From Suilimivivens aceti (GTDB lineage Bacteria > Bacillota > Clostridia > Lachnospirales > Lachnospiraceae): 64,000 bases of DNA. Positions 8,358 through 17,994 of this stretch are shown here, piece by piece (position 1 is the first letter of the stretch; the number at the start of each line of letters is the position of its first letter). The stretch covers positions 1-64,000 of the forward strand of contig NZ_JAOQKJ010000006.1 of NCBI RefSeq assembly GCF_025567405.1. Reading direction: 5' to 3'. The notes beneath the pieces are model-generated. The model was not told the origin of the DNA. It saw only the letters and a program-made list of their open reading frames with translations, and searched no databases. Both the position numbers and the translations under genes were made by a program.

Positions 8358-9110
8358 ATGATACGTTTGATTTTGGTTGCAGTATTTCTGGTACTTTTTC
8401 TGGTGCTTGGCATACCGCTGCTGCTGATCGAGTGGGTGATCGGTAAATTTAATCAGAGGGCGAAGGATATCAGCTCCCTGCGCATCGTGCAGTGGGCATT
8501 TAAGATGATCCTGTTTCTTGCCGGTACCAAGGTTGTTATAAAAGGTGAGGAAAATGTACCAAAGAATGAACCGGTTCTGTATGTGGGAAACCACAGGAGC
8601 TATTTTGATATTGTTATCACATATTCAAGAGTTCCAGATCTGACAGGATATATCGCCAAGAAGGAAATGCTGAGATGGCCGCTTCTGGTAAACTGGATGA
8701 AGAATCTGCATTGTCTGTTCCTGGACAGACAGGATGTGAAGCAGGGACTGAAGACAATACTGACTGCCATTGACAAGGTAAAAGCAGGCATATCCATCTG
8801 TATTTTCCCGGAAGGAACCAGAAACCGGGTCAATGACACGTTTATGGAATTCCATGAAGGGAGCTTCAAGGTGGCAAGTAAGAGCGGCTGTGCTGTAGTG
8901 CCTATGGCAATCTATAATTCCGCTGCTATTTTTGAAGATCATATCCCGTGGATCAGGAAAACCACGGTGATCGTAGAGTACGGCAAGCCCTTCTACATTA
9001 AGGATCTGCCGAAGGAAACCCAGAAAAGGGTTGGTGCATACAGCAGAGATCTGATCATGGAAAATTATTTCCGTCTGAAGGAAGAAGCAAAGGAGAACGG
9101 ATATGGATAA
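8358..9110 (+). CDS. plsC: 1-acyl-sn-glycerol-3-phosphate acyltransferase
   Basis: A 250-residue membrane enzyme that acylates lysophosphatidic acid to phosphatidic acid in phospholipid synthesis. The N-terminal hydrophobic segment spans residues 2-28. The catalytic NHRSYFD (HX4D, His79-Asp84) and the phosphate-binding FPEGTR (150-155) are intact. RBS AGAGAGGA. Its last 8 nt overlap the downstream glycosyltransferase, so the two are translationally coupled. Confidence 0.92.
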   Translation: MIRLILVAVFLVLFLVLGIPLLLIEWVIGKFNQRAKDISSLRIVQWAFKMILFLAGTKVVIKGEENVPKNEPVLYVGNHRSYFDIVITYSRVPDLTGYIAKKEMLRWPLLVNWMKNLHCLFLDRQDVKQGLKTILTAIDKVKAGISICIFPEGTRNRVNDTFMEFHEGSFKVASKSGCAVVPMAIYNSAAIFEDHIPWIRKTTVIVEYGKPFYIKDLPKETQKRVGAYSRDLIMENYFRLKEEAKENGYG

Positions 9111-10053
9111 GATAGCAGTATTGATTCCCTGTTATAATGAGGAAAAGACGATTGCCAAGGTGGTAAAGGATGCAAAGGCAGCACTGCCAGAGGCGGTGAT
9201 CTATGTATATGATAATAATTCCACAGACAGAACGGTAGAACTGGCAAGGGAAGCAGGGGCTGTGATCCGGCATGAATATATGCAGGGAAAAGGCAATGTC
9301 ATCCGCAGGATGTTCCGGGAAGTGGAAGCCCGCTGCTATATCATGGTGGACGGGGATGATACCTATCCCATGGAATTCGCACCGGAAATGGTAGACAAGG
9401 TATTACATCACAATGCAGATATGGTAGTCGGTGACAGACTTTCCTCCACTTATTTTTCAGAGAATAAGCGTCCTTTCCACAATATGGGAAATTCCCTGGT
9501 ACGCGCCAGTATCAATCGGCTGTTTCAGTGTGATATCAAGGATATTATGACCGGATTCCGCGCATTCAGTTATGGCTTTGTCAAGACTTTCCCAATCCTG
9601 TCAAAGGGCTTTGAAATCGAAACAGAAATGACGATCCATGCTGTATATAATCAGCTGCAGATCGATAATGTGATCGTGGATTACAGGGACAGGCCAGAGG
9701 GCAGTGTATCCAAGCTGAATACCTATGCTGATGGATTTAGGGTTCTTGGGACCATTTTCAGGCTGTACCGGGATTATAAGCCCTTTGGCTTTTTCAGTCT
9801 GTTTGCACTTCTGTTGGCAGTAGTTTCGGTGTTGTTTTTTATACCGGTACTGGCAGAATATTTTGCTACAGGACTGGTACTGAAGTTCCCGACGCTGATC
9901 GTGTGTGGATTTGTCATGCTGGCTGCCATCCAGTCTTTCTTTGCGGGACTGATGTTATCCAACAGTGCGCAGAAGAACCGGAGAGACTTTGAATATCGTT
10001 ATACTCTCGTCTGCGAAAAAGAACTGAGACAGAGAGAGCAATTTGGTAAATAG
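9103..10053 (+). CDS. Family 2 glycosyltransferase, polyprenyl-phosphate type
   Basis: A 316-residue GT2 enzyme. The GT-A fold starts at IAVLIPCYNEEKTI, with metal-binding DGDDTYP (about residue 82) and a TGFRAF acceptor-loop motif. It resembles dolichol/undecaprenyl-phosphate sugar transferases. Two C-terminal transmembrane segments (about 227-250 and 263-285) anchor it. Its start lies inside plsC (8-nt overlap) with AAAGGAGAA as the ribosome site, suggesting a shared role in lipid or cell-envelope glycolipid synthesis. The sugar is unknown. Confidence 0.88.
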   Translation: MDKIAVLIPCYNEEKTIAKVVKDAKAALPEAVIYVYDNNSTDRTVELAREAGAVIRHEYMQGKGNVIRRMFREVEARCYIMVDGDDTYPMEFAPEMVDKVLHHNADMVVGDRLSSTYFSENKRPFHNMGNSLVRASINRLFQCDIKDIMTGFRAFSYGFVKTFPILSKGFEIETEMTIHAVYNQLQIDNVIVDYRDRPEGSVSKLNTYADGFRVLGTIFRLYRDYKPFGFFSLFALLLAVVSVLFFIPVLAEYFATGLVLKFPTLIVCGFVMLAAIQSFFAGLMLSNSAQKNRRDFEYRYTLVCEKELRQREQFGK

Positions 10054-10152
10054 TCAAGAAGTATTTTGAAATGCTTTTCATATAAATGGGTAACTTTAAT
10101 AGACCTACGGCTTGTTTTTCAAAAAAGACGTAAGTTAGGAATTCGATATGGA

Positions 10153-11433
10153 TTACCTACTCTTTTCCGGAGAGTAGAGTTGGCCTTTGTCCAGCAGACC
10201 AAAGAGCAGACGTATAAATTTACGGGAAGTCAACGCGAGTGCTCGTTTATGCTGATGTGTTCTTGTTTCAGCATATTTCTTCTCATAGAAAGCTCGATAT
10301 TCAGGACAGTGCCTTATAACACTTCCAGTAGCTTCTATGATGTAGTAGCGCAGATATCTGTTGCCAGCTTTGCTCATGTGTTTGTCCTCAGCGACAAAGT
10401 CACCGGAGTCATTATCGTTCCAAACGATGCCGCAGTATTTGGCAAGAGCATTGGCATTAGGAAAAGCCTTTATGGAACCCATTTCAGCTAAGATACCAGC
10501 GGAATAAACTTTACCGATTCCAGGTATGGAATTCAGTACAGTATACTCGTCAGGGTTTAATCCCTGAACTGTTTGAAGAATTGCTTTATCAATCGCTTTC
10601 AGCTCTCTTTCAAAGGAACTGATGCAGTTAAAGGAAGACGCGATTGAAATAGTAAGTGGCTCATAAAGACATTTATCGAGTCTGTATGAGTTGCGCGCTG
10701 CAGCCTGTAGAATTTTGGCTGTTTCTTCTGGATCAGCAATACGACCTTTGCTTTTTGAATTGATAAAAGAGACAAGGTCTTCTAACGAAGAGTTCACGAT
10801 ATCTTCATTGGTTGTGTACTCAGTAAGAATGGCTTCAGCAGTTGCACCATATTTGTTAGCGAATGGATGTTTTCCATCGCGAAGTAAAGCGTATTCACTG
10901 AACTTCAGATAAATGTTGTTTAGCATGTAGGTCTTTTCGCTTGCAATACATTCAGTGATATGCATGCGGTGTCTGGTAAGGCGCTGCAAAGCAAGGTATT
11001 GGGAACCACGCCACGGCTTGATTGCAATACGTCCGACACGGGCGAAATCAGCAATCACATAAGAGTCAATGCCATCATTCTTTCCAATGTCATTAAAAGA
11101 CTTTTTATAGTTCTTAACTTCCTTGGGATTAAGGCAATAAACTCTGACAGAGAATGGAGCTAGTAAGTCGCTGGCAGAAAGATAATTCGCCAGATGCACT
11201 CCATAGAAGCCGGTAGCTTCCATACCGATAACAACGTATTTGAACTGATGGTTGTGTTCTAACACATCAGAAATCATCTGTTCAATAAGTCCCGCACCTT
11301 CTTGAGTGTTCTCTACAGGTTTCATTTTGATGTAGAACTGCTCATTAAAATCAAGTGCAGAGACGACATGAACACGGGATGCAATATCAATCCCGACAAA
11401 CAGTGTTGTAAGGTAATCAATATGTTCTTTCAC
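10153..11433 (-). CDS. IS110-family transposase
   Basis: A 426-residue recombinase. The N-terminal RuvC-like DEDD domain shows FVGIDIASRVH (Asp), VIGMEATGFYG (Glu) and KNDGIDSYVIADF (two Asp). The C-terminal Tnp domain begins at SIPGIGKVYSAGILAEMG and has the serine-bearing SKAGNRYLRYY. Both are full length without frameshift, so the protein may be active. GTG start with AAGGTGG ribosome site. IS110 recombinases are guided by an element-encoded bridge RNA. It sits between the chromosomal glycosyltransferase and the accessory ABC genes. Confidence 0.95.
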   Translation of the reverse strand: MKEHIDYLTTLFVGIDIASRVHVVSALDFNEQFYIKMKPVENTQEGAGLIEQMISDVLEHNHQFKYVVIGMEATGFYGVHLANYLSASDLLAPFSVRVYCLNPKEVKNYKKSFNDIGKNDGIDSYVIADFARVGRIAIKPWRGSQYLALQRLTRHRMHITECIASEKTYMLNNIYLKFSEYALLRDGKHPFANKYGATAEAILTEYTTNEDIVNSSLEDLVSFINSKSKGRIADPEETAKILQAAARNSYRLDKCLYEPLTISIASSFNCISSFERELKAIDKAILQTVQGLNPDEYTVLNSIPGIGKVYSAGILAEMGSIKAFPNANALAKYCGIVWNDNDSGDFVAEDKHMSKAGNRYLRYYIIEATGSVIRHCPEYRAFYEKKYAETRTHQHKRALALTSRKFIRLLFGLLDKGQLYSPEKSR

Positions 11434-11770
11434 GGATCATCACCACCTTTCAATACAGAATGAAGAAAAGTAATCATGGTTTATCCCAGATCACTACGCC
11501 ACCCTAAACCTCGCGTTATGAGCATTACCTGGCAGAAATACCCTGCTGGTGGCTAGATACCAGGATGCAGCATTTGTGTAATAAGTCTTAGCGTAGCATT
11601 AGGGCTGCATGCTTTCTTGGCAATAGTAAAAACTTTGCTGGAGTGATGAAGCAGTGACCATAGCTACAGTTCTTATAGAACTTATTGTAACATCTGGGAC
11701 CATGACTATAAAGTAACTTATTAACTATGTGGGTATAAAAGGATGTCCAACAATTCATCCATACCTACAT
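11434..11770 (-). ncRNA. Candidate bridge RNA region of the IS110 element
   Basis: The long stretch upstream of the transposase has no ORF but several short inverted segments, for example GGATG/CATCC around 11740-11760 and ACCAG/CTGGT-type pairs around 11540-11575. In IS110-group elements the non-coding end 5' of the recombinase is transcribed as a structured bridge RNA with target- and donor-binding loops. Position and size fit. The RNA boundaries and loops are not resolved here. Confidence 0.4.
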
Positions 11771-11778
11771 CATAAAAA

Positions 11779-11821
11779 ATAAGTCTATAGCCTCTGAATG
11801 AGAGGTCTATAAACTTATAAT
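11779..11821 (+). promoter_or_regulatory. Hairpin overlapping the promoter of the first ABC pair
   Basis: A near-perfect 17-bp inverted repeat with a 5-nt loop: left arm 11779-11795, right arm 11801-11818, one mismatch and one bulge. The right arm runs directly into TATAAT (11816-11821), 18 nt before the GTG of the ABC gene. It could be an operator or a transcript-level hairpin; no T run follows, so it is not a terminator. Confidence 0.5.
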
Positions 11822-11838
11822 ACGAGGAGTGAACAAGT

Positions 11839-13593
11839 GTGAAAGAAAAAAAGAAGTCGGCAGTCAGCTGGATTCTGATATGGGCCGGACAAAAAAGAAT
11901 TGCCTATGTGTGGAGTGTGTTACTTGCAATAGGAAATGTGGTTTTTAAGATTTTTCCGTATTTTATCATTGCAGATGTAGTAAAGCTGTTTTTAAGTGGT
12001 GAGAAGGAGCTTGAGAAATATCTTGTAAAAGTGGTTCTGATCGCGCTGTCGTTTATCATTGCGGAACTGTTTCATTCACTCTCAACGGCATTGTCACATA
12101 AAGCAACATTTGCTGTACTCGCAAATATAAGAAAATCCTGCTGTGACAAGCTGGCCCGGGTGCCACTTGGTTATGTGAAGGATACACCATCCGGTACATT
12201 TAAGAATATCATGGTGGAAAGAATCGACAGTATTGAGACGACACTGGCGCATATTGTCCCGGAATTCACCTCCAATCTGCTGGCACCGATTGTGATTTTG
12301 ATCTATTTCTTTTTGACAGACTGGAGACTGGCACTCTGGTCATTGGTGCCGGTTATAGTGGGATTTCTTTCCTATTTTGGCATGATGCTTGAGTATAAGC
12401 CGAGCTTTGAGAGAACGGTTCAGACAACAAAAGATCTGAATGATGCGGCAGTGGAATATATTGACGGAATCGAAGTAATAAAGGCATTTGGAAAGACAGA
12501 AAGCTCTTATGCCAAATTTACCAAGGCGGCTATGGAATATGCGGATTCCTTTATTTCCTGGATGAAAAGGTGCTCAATATTTCATGCACTGATGATGGTG
12601 GTCACACCCTATACGCTTCTTACGGTATTGCCGTTTGGGGCACACTATGCAGCGAATGGAACACTTGCGGTTTCTGATTTTGTCATCTGTATTATTTTAT
12701 CACTTGGAATCGTTGGGCCGTTGATCACAGTGGGTTCCTATACAGATGATCTTGGCAAGATCGGAGTGATTGTTGATGAAGTGGCGGGGATTCTGGAACA
12801 GCCGGAGCTGGAACGTCCAGAGAAAAGTGAAGGTGTTCCAAAAGATAACTCCGTTACTCTTGAAGATGTCAGATTTGGTTATCACGACAAAGAAATCCTG
12901 CACGGAGTAACTATGAAGCTGAAAGCAGGAACGGTAAATGCAATCGTAGGACCTTCCGGAAGCGGAAAGTCAACCATTGCAAAGCTGATCGCATCCCTGT
13001 GGGATGTGGATTTTGGAAGTATCAAAATCGGCGGAGTTGATGTAAAAGAAATGGCATTTGCAGATTTTAACCGGAAAATTGCATATGTTGCACAGGACAA
13101 TTATCTGTTTAATGAAACGGTCTGTGAAAATATCAGACAGGGAAATCCGGATGCGACAGATGAACAGATCATCGAGGTGACAAAGAAAAGCGGATGCTAT
13201 GAATTTATCATGCAGCTGGAAAATGGATTTGATACGGTTGTAGGAGGCGCAGGAGGACATCTGTCAGGAGGCGAGAGACAGCGTATCTCGATTGCAAGAG
13301 CAATGCTGAAAGATGCTCCGATCGTGATCCTTGATGAGGCAACTGCTTACACAGATCCGGAAAATGAGGCAATTCTGCAGAGCTCTATCGCAAAACTGGT
13401 AGCGGGGAAGACATTGCTTGTAATAGCACACAGACTTTCTACCATTAAGGACAGTGACCAGATTTTTGTTGTAAATGATGGAAATGTAACAGCACATGGC
13501 ACGCATGAGGAGCTTCTGGTGTCATGCCCGCTTTATAATGAGATGTGGAATGCCCATATTTCTGTAAAAGATACTGTGAAGGAGGGAGAATGA
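11839..13593 (+). CDS. ABC transporter, fused membrane-ATPase subunit 1
   Basis: A 584-residue half-transporter with six N-terminal transmembrane helices (about 20-310) and a C-terminal ATPase. The ATPase has Walker A GPSGSGKS, signature LSGGERQR, Walker B IVILDEAT and switch His in IAHRLST. The D-loop region reads ATAYTDPENE, a form seen in the YbtPQ/IrtAB-type branch that handles siderophores, so export is not assured. GTG start after GAGGAG. The partner gene begins 1 nt after this stop, so a heterodimer is likely. Substrate unknown. Probably cargo of the decayed integrative element A. Confidence 0.88.
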   Translation: MKEKKKSAVSWILIWAGQKRIAYVWSVLLAIGNVVFKIFPYFIIADVVKLFLSGEKELEKYLVKVVLIALSFIIAELFHSLSTALSHKATFAVLANIRKSCCDKLARVPLGYVKDTPSGTFKNIMVERIDSIETTLAHIVPEFTSNLLAPIVILIYFFLTDWRLALWSLVPVIVGFLSYFGMMLEYKPSFERTVQTTKDLNDAAVEYIDGIEVIKAFGKTESSYAKFTKAAMEYADSFISWMKRCSIFHALMMVVTPYTLLTVLPFGAHYAANGTLAVSDFVICIILSLGIVGPLITVGSYTDDLGKIGVIVDEVAGILEQPELERPEKSEGVPKDNSVTLEDVRFGYHDKEILHGVTMKLKAGTVNAIVGPSGSGKSTIAKLIASLWDVDFGSIKIGGVDVKEMAFADFNRKIAYVAQDNYLFNETVCENIRQGNPDATDEQIIEVTKKSGCYEFIMQLENGFDTVVGGAGGHLSGGERQRISIARAMLKDAPIVILDEATAYTDPENEAILQSSIAKLVAGKTLLVIAHRLSTIKDSDQIFVVNDGNVTAHGTHEELLVSCPLYNEMWNAHISVKDTVKEGE

Positions 13594-13594
13594 T

Positions 13595-15334
13595 ATGGTT
13601 GGGATTCTGGCAAAATTCTTTCGTTTCTCGGGCAGGGAAAATAGTAATAAATTTAAAATTTCGATGGTGATCGGACTCATAGAGGCTCTTGCCTCAGCAA
13701 TGAAGATTCCGGCTATTATGTACATATTGATCGGTCTGCTGAGTGGAAAACCGATAGGAAAATATATTGGAGGATCCATTGCGATTATGGTCATTGCAAT
13801 CGTAGCTGATGTTATCTGTAAAAGATATTCTACAGTGCTTCAGACAGAAGGCGGATATAATGCAAGTGCTTTTATGAGAATCAAGATTGCAGAGCATCTG
13901 CGCTATCTGCCAATGGGATATTTTAATTCCAATAGTATCGGGGAAATTTCTTCCATTACGACCAATACAATGGAAGTACTTGGCGATGTGGCTGCGAGAG
14001 TGGTCATGCTGACTATGCAGGGAATCCTGGAAACATCAATGATCATTCTTATACTGTTTCTTTTTGACTGGAGAATCGGTCTGATAGCTGCAGCAGGAGT
14101 GCTTATTTTCTTTGGTGTCAATTCTGTGATGCAGAATGCAGGGAAAAAAGCTTCAGAGCAGAAAGTAGTATGTGATACAGAGCTTGTAAACCAGATCATG
14201 GAGTATCTGCAGGGAATATCAGAAGTAAAATCATACAATCTGCTTGGAAAACAGGCGAAAAGATTAAATGATGCAAATGAAGCATGCGAAAGGATCAATA
14301 CAAAGATGGAACTTTTGTTTGTTCCCTATCATTTCCTGCAAAGTGTGGTAACAAAAATCACAGGTGCGGTGATCGTAGCGTGCAGTGCATATTTTTATAT
14401 CAATGGAACCATGAGTGCGGTCTATGCGATCGGTATGACAATCTCAGCATTTATGCTTTATTCCAGTCTGGAATGCGCGGGAAATTATTCATCCCTTTTG
14501 CATGTGGTAAGTGTATGCGTAGATAAAGCAAATGCAATACTGGCACTGGATACCATGGATATCGATGGCAAAGAAATCCAGCCGGAAAATTACGATATCA
14601 GACTTTCTGACATTTCGTTTTCTTATGACAAACGGAAGATTATTGATGATGTATCGCTATCTATTCCTCAGAAAACAACGACAGCAATCGTTGGACCATC
14701 TGGTGGAGGAAAATCAACACTTTGCAATCTGATTGCCAGATTCTGGGATGTGGATTCCGGAGAAGTGACGCTTGGAGGTGTGAGTGTAAAAGACTACAGC
14801 ATGAACAGTCTGATGCGTAATTTTTCATTTGTGTTTCAGTCTGTGTATTTGTTTGCAGACACCATTGAGAATAATATTAAATTTGGACGTCAGGATGCAA
14901 GCCATGAGGAAGTGATGGAAGCGGCAAAGAAAGCGTGCTGTCACGATTTCATCAGTAAACTTCCTGATGGATATGACACAGTAATCGGAGAAGGCGGAGC
15001 CACACTTTCCGGTGGTGAGAAGCAGCGTATTTCGATAGCCAGAGCAATCATGAAGGATGCACCAATCGTTATATTAGATGAGGCAACGGCCAATGTTGAT
15101 CCGGAGAATGAAAAAGATCTGATGGATGCAGTAGATGCACTTACAAAGGAAAAAACGATTATCATGATTGCCCACAGATTAAAAACAGTCAGACATGCAG
15201 ACCAGATTGTGGTTGTTGACAAAGGAAGAATTGTGCAGCAGGGAACACATGAGCAGCTAATGAAGCAGGAAGGTATTTATAAGAGATTTGTGGATGCAAG
15301 GCAGCAGGCGGTAAGCTGGAAACTGGCGCATTGA
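13595..15334 (+). CDS. ABC transporter, fused membrane-ATPase subunit 2
   Basis: A 579-residue partner of the preceding gene with the same layout. It has an N-terminal six-helix domain, Walker A GPSGGGKS, signature LSGGEKQR, Walker B IVILDEAT and IAHRLKT. Both ATPase sites look intact, unlike many asymmetric exporters. The start overlaps the end of a GGAGGGAGAA ribosome site in the upstream gene. The same two-gene layout recurs at 33855-37413 in element B. Confidence 0.88.
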   Translation: MVGILAKFFRFSGRENSNKFKISMVIGLIEALASAMKIPAIMYILIGLLSGKPIGKYIGGSIAIMVIAIVADVICKRYSTVLQTEGGYNASAFMRIKIAEHLRYLPMGYFNSNSIGEISSITTNTMEVLGDVAARVVMLTMQGILETSMIILILFLFDWRIGLIAAAGVLIFFGVNSVMQNAGKKASEQKVVCDTELVNQIMEYLQGISEVKSYNLLGKQAKRLNDANEACERINTKMELLFVPYHFLQSVVTKITGAVIVACSAYFYINGTMSAVYAIGMTISAFMLYSSLECAGNYSSLLHVVSVCVDKANAILALDTMDIDGKEIQPENYDIRLSDISFSYDKRKIIDDVSLSIPQKTTTAIVGPSGGGKSTLCNLIARFWDVDSGEVTLGGVSVKDYSMNSLMRNFSFVFQSVYLFADTIENNIKFGRQDASHEEVMEAAKKACCHDFISKLPDGYDTVIGEGGATLSGGEKQRISIARAIMKDAPIVILDEATANVDPENEKDLMDAVDALTKEKTIIMIAHRLKTVRHADQIVVVDKGRIVQQGTHEQLMKQEGIYKRFVDARQQAVSWKLAH

Positions 15335-15391
15335 GAAATAATCCACAGCTGGTGAATATCCAAATGGAATTAAATATTTTTGTGTTTTCGG

Positions 15392-15420
15392 TTGTAGTTA
15401 TCATAGATTTCACATATAAT
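15392..15420 (+). promoter_or_regulatory. Promoter of the first DUF4143 ATPase
   Basis: TTGTAG (15392-15397), a 17-nt spacer and TATAAT (15415-15420), about 55 nt before the start codon. Confidence 0.5.
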
Positions 15421-15474
15421 AAAAGTGTGATTGCTTAGTACAAAAACACAAATAAAAATGTGAGGAATGATTCT

Positions 15475-16809
15475 GTGGAACGATTTATCTTAAAAAAATT
15501 GCTGGCTTGGAAGAATTCTCCCTACCGCAAGCCTTTAATCTTGAAGGGCGTACGTCAGGTGGGTAAGACTTGGATTCTGAAAGAGTTTGGCAGGCGCTAT
15601 TATGAAAATACAGCTTACTTTAACCTCGACGAAAATGAAGAATATAAGCAATTTTTTGAAACAACCAAGGATGTGGATCGGATTCTACAAAACCTTATAC
15701 TGGCAAGCGGTCAAAAAATCGTGCCTGAAAAAACCCTTATCATTTTTGATGAGGTGCAGGACTGCCCTAAGGTCATTAACTCTATGAAGTATTTTTGCGA
15801 GAATGCACCACAGTATCACGTTGCCTGCGCTGGTTCTCTGCTTGGTATTGCTCTGGCAAAACCTTCCTCTTTTCCAGTGGGTAAGGTCAACTTTATGCAG
15901 ATTGATCCGATGACCTTTAATGAATTCCTGCTTGCTAACGGTGATGAAAATCTGGCACAGTATCTGGAAAAGGTGGATATCCTTGAACCCATCCCTGACG
16001 CCTTCTTTAATCCGCTATATGAGAAGCTGAAAATGTACTATGTCACCGGTGGTATGCCGGAGTCGGTATTGATGTGGACGGAAGCACGGGATGTTTCTGC
16101 CATGCAGGAAGCATTGTCCGGAATCATCGGAGCCTATGAGCGTGATTTTGCAAAACATCCTAATCTCAGCGAGTTCCCGAAAATCTCAATGATTTGGAAA
16201 TCCATTCCTTCTCAACTGGCAAAAGAGAATAAGAAGTTCATCTATAAAGTGGTCAAGGAAGGAGCACGAGCCCGTGAGTACGAGGATGCCTTGCAATGGC
16301 TGGTAGATGCCCGTCTGGTGCATAAGGTTTACCGCAGCCAAGCTCCCAGCCTGCCGATTGCAGCCTACGATGACCTGTCTGCTTTCAAGATTTATCTGGT
16401 GGATGTGGGACTGCTCCGCCGTCTGGCACAGCTTTCTCCCACTGCCTTTGGCGAAGGTAACCGCCTTTTTACTGAATTCAAAGGCGCATTAACCGAAAAC
16501 TTTGTGCTGCAGACTTTAATTACTCAGTTTGAAGTCATGCCCCGTTATTGGAGCCAGAACAACCCGCCTTACGAAGTGGATTTCCTCATTCAGCGGGAGA
16601 ACGACATCTTCCCCGTGGAGGTCAAATCCGAAACCAACACATCCAGCAAGAGTATGAAGAAGTTCAAGGAACTGTTTCCTGACAAGGTCAAGCTCCGCAT
16701 CCGTTTCTCATTGGACAATCTGAAGCTGGACGATGATGTGCTGAATATCCCACTGTTCATGGCAGATCAGACGGATCGATTGATTGGGTTGGCATTGCCG
16801 ACCAGATGA
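15475..16809 (+). CDS. AAA ATPase with C-terminal DUF4143 (copy 1)
   Basis: A 444-residue protein of the AAA_14/DUF4143 family. The N-terminal P-loop is GVRQVGKTW with Walker B LIIFDEVQ and sensor segment CAGSLLGIAL. The C-terminal DUF4143 domain has a PD-(D/E)XK-like core (YEVDFLIQ...FPVEVKSE). The family's biological role is not settled. The GTG at 15475 (MERFILKKL, GAGG 9 nt upstream) is preferred over the in-frame GTG at 15460, which has no ribosome site. It is the first of three such genes between 15.4 and 23.6 kb and closely resembles copy 3. Confidence 0.85.
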   Translation: MERFILKKLLAWKNSPYRKPLILKGVRQVGKTWILKEFGRRYYENTAYFNLDENEEYKQFFETTKDVDRILQNLILASGQKIVPEKTLIIFDEVQDCPKVINSMKYFCENAPQYHVACAGSLLGIALAKPSSFPVGKVNFMQIDPMTFNEFLLANGDENLAQYLEKVDILEPIPDAFFNPLYEKLKMYYVTGGMPESVLMWTEARDVSAMQEALSGIIGAYERDFAKHPNLSEFPKISMIWKSIPSQLAKENKKFIYKVVKEGARAREYEDALQWLVDARLVHKVYRSQAPSLPIAAYDDLSAFKIYLVDVGLLRRLAQLSPTAFGEGNRLFTEFKGALTENFVLQTLITQFEVMPRYWSQNNPPYEVDFLIQRENDIFPVEVKSETNTSSKSMKKFKELFPDKVKLRIRFSLDNLKLDDDVLNIPLFMADQTDRLIGLALPTR

Positions 16810-16965
16810 TCTCTATTATCTGGACGATGGTGAGAAGAAGAATCATGCAATTTTCCGGGATATTTTGGCGGAAAAGCCTATTCTTCCTACTGCAAATGCT
16901 GTGCTTGATGGAAAATATGATAAAGTCAATGCTGATAATGAAGTAAAAACACCAAATTATCATAG

Positions 16966-17322
16966 GAACGAGGCAGTGGTTATGATAAGATTGTTGAAGC
17001 AACCGGTAAAAATGAGCTGCTTGCTCCGAGAATTGAAAATCAGAATAACCAATTCACAAAAGCAATATTGTTTGCAAAAGTACCATTTGAATTAACTACC
17101 AAAGAAGATCGGATGCGGACTTGCTATATGCAGGCGTGTCTAGCATATGTCAATTTTGAAGGTATTTCTAATTCAGATATTCGAAAAATATTTGGTCTGG
17201 GAGAAAAAGAGAAGGCCAAGGCATCAAGACTTCTTACCAGTGCTGTCGAAGGTGGATATATTAAAGTAATGGACCCGGATACAGCACCAAGATATAAAAA
17301 GTACATTCCATATTGGGCATAA
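16966..17322 (+). pseudogene. 3' remnant of an AlbA_2-type ATP-binding regulator
   Basis: An open frame of about 119 codons without a start, read from GSGYDKIVEATGKNELL through FAKVPFELTTKED to KYIPYWA. It matches the C-terminus of Lachnospiraceae proteins with an AlbA_2 DNA-binding/ATPase layout, including a winged-helix-like stretch (GISNSDIRKIFGLGEKEKAKAS). The N-terminal two thirds are missing and 16810-16965 contains stops in this frame. It lies between the DUF4143 gene and the element A integration module, consistent with decayed cargo. Confidence 0.55.
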
Positions 17323-17386
17323 TTTAAGTTTCGCTAAGTTTCACTTATATAAGCACGTGAGAGAATTTTAATAGAAAAATATGCTA

Positions 17387-17432
17387 AAAAGGCACTGAAA
17401 ACAATGGATTACCGGTTTTTCAGTGCCTTTTC
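17387..17432. terminator. Bidirectional terminator in element A
   Basis: AAAAGGCACTGAAAA pairs with TTTTTCAGTGCCTTTT. A runs lie on the left and T runs on the right, so it works in both directions between the AlbA-type remnant and the leftward regulator. Direct copies of TTTAAGTTTYGCTAAGTTNCACT flank it at about 17325 and 17460, as in element B. Confidence 0.75.
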
Positions 17433-17489
17433 CTTGAGTAAAAAGAAAAAAATATAATAAATTTAAGTTTTGCTAAGTTGCACTAAGCT

Positions 17490-17894
17490 CTATTCGTTTG
17501 ATTTCCGCCACTGTTTTGATGGTTCTCGTTTTCCACAATCATCACAGGTCTGTGGCCAGTTGATTTTCCATTCAAAATATTCATCTCTGGTAATTGCACC
17601 AGATTTCAGTTCTTCTTTTCTAAGCGTCCATTCTTTCAGAAAATCGTTAAGAACTCCATAATTAAACCACATACCAACAGGTGAATGTGCAGGCCAGCTA
17701 TCGGAATCATGGTAACGGACAGCGATATCGTCACTGGAATTTGATTTTTCGCCTGGATAAGTCTCTAACTGAAAGAGATTAATCATGCCAGGATTAAATT
17801 CGTCAATCCAGAATAGGATTTCCATCAGTTCAGAAGCATTCATCGTAGTTGGTTCATGCAGTGTCAGTGGATTCACATCCAAAATCTTAGCCAT
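17490..17894 (-). pseudogene. Truncated copy of the element regulator (HTH domain lost)
   Basis: The 134 remaining codons match residues 53-186 of the intact regulator at 37594-38154 almost exactly, including the SDSWPAH motif and the CDDCGKREPSK tail. Identity ends at about 17922, just upstream of MAKILDV, so the N-terminal helix-turn-helix is gone. It has no promoter or operators left. Confidence 0.85.
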
Positions 17895-17994
17895 TTCAGT
17901 AACCAGATCTTTACGGGGAACTAGCTTTTTATGGGGAGCATTGAAGATACTCCGGAAACGGTCGGTATGCTTGGAAAGAAGCTACCGATATTTA

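Larger units (their letters stand above)
10120..11780 (-). mobile_element. IS110-family insertion element (ends approximate)
   Basis: One DEDD-type transposase gene with about 390 nt of non-coding DNA on its 5' side. IS110-group elements usually lack terminal inverted repeats and target duplications, so the ends cannot be fixed by eye. The limits given are estimates between the glycosyltransferase stop and the ABC promoter region. Confidence 0.65.

Noticed and set aside
11839..15334. Firm assignment of the ABC pair as a multidrug exporter
   Set aside because: D-loop region and layout also fit YbtPQ/IrtAB-type importers, and no substrate gene is nearby.
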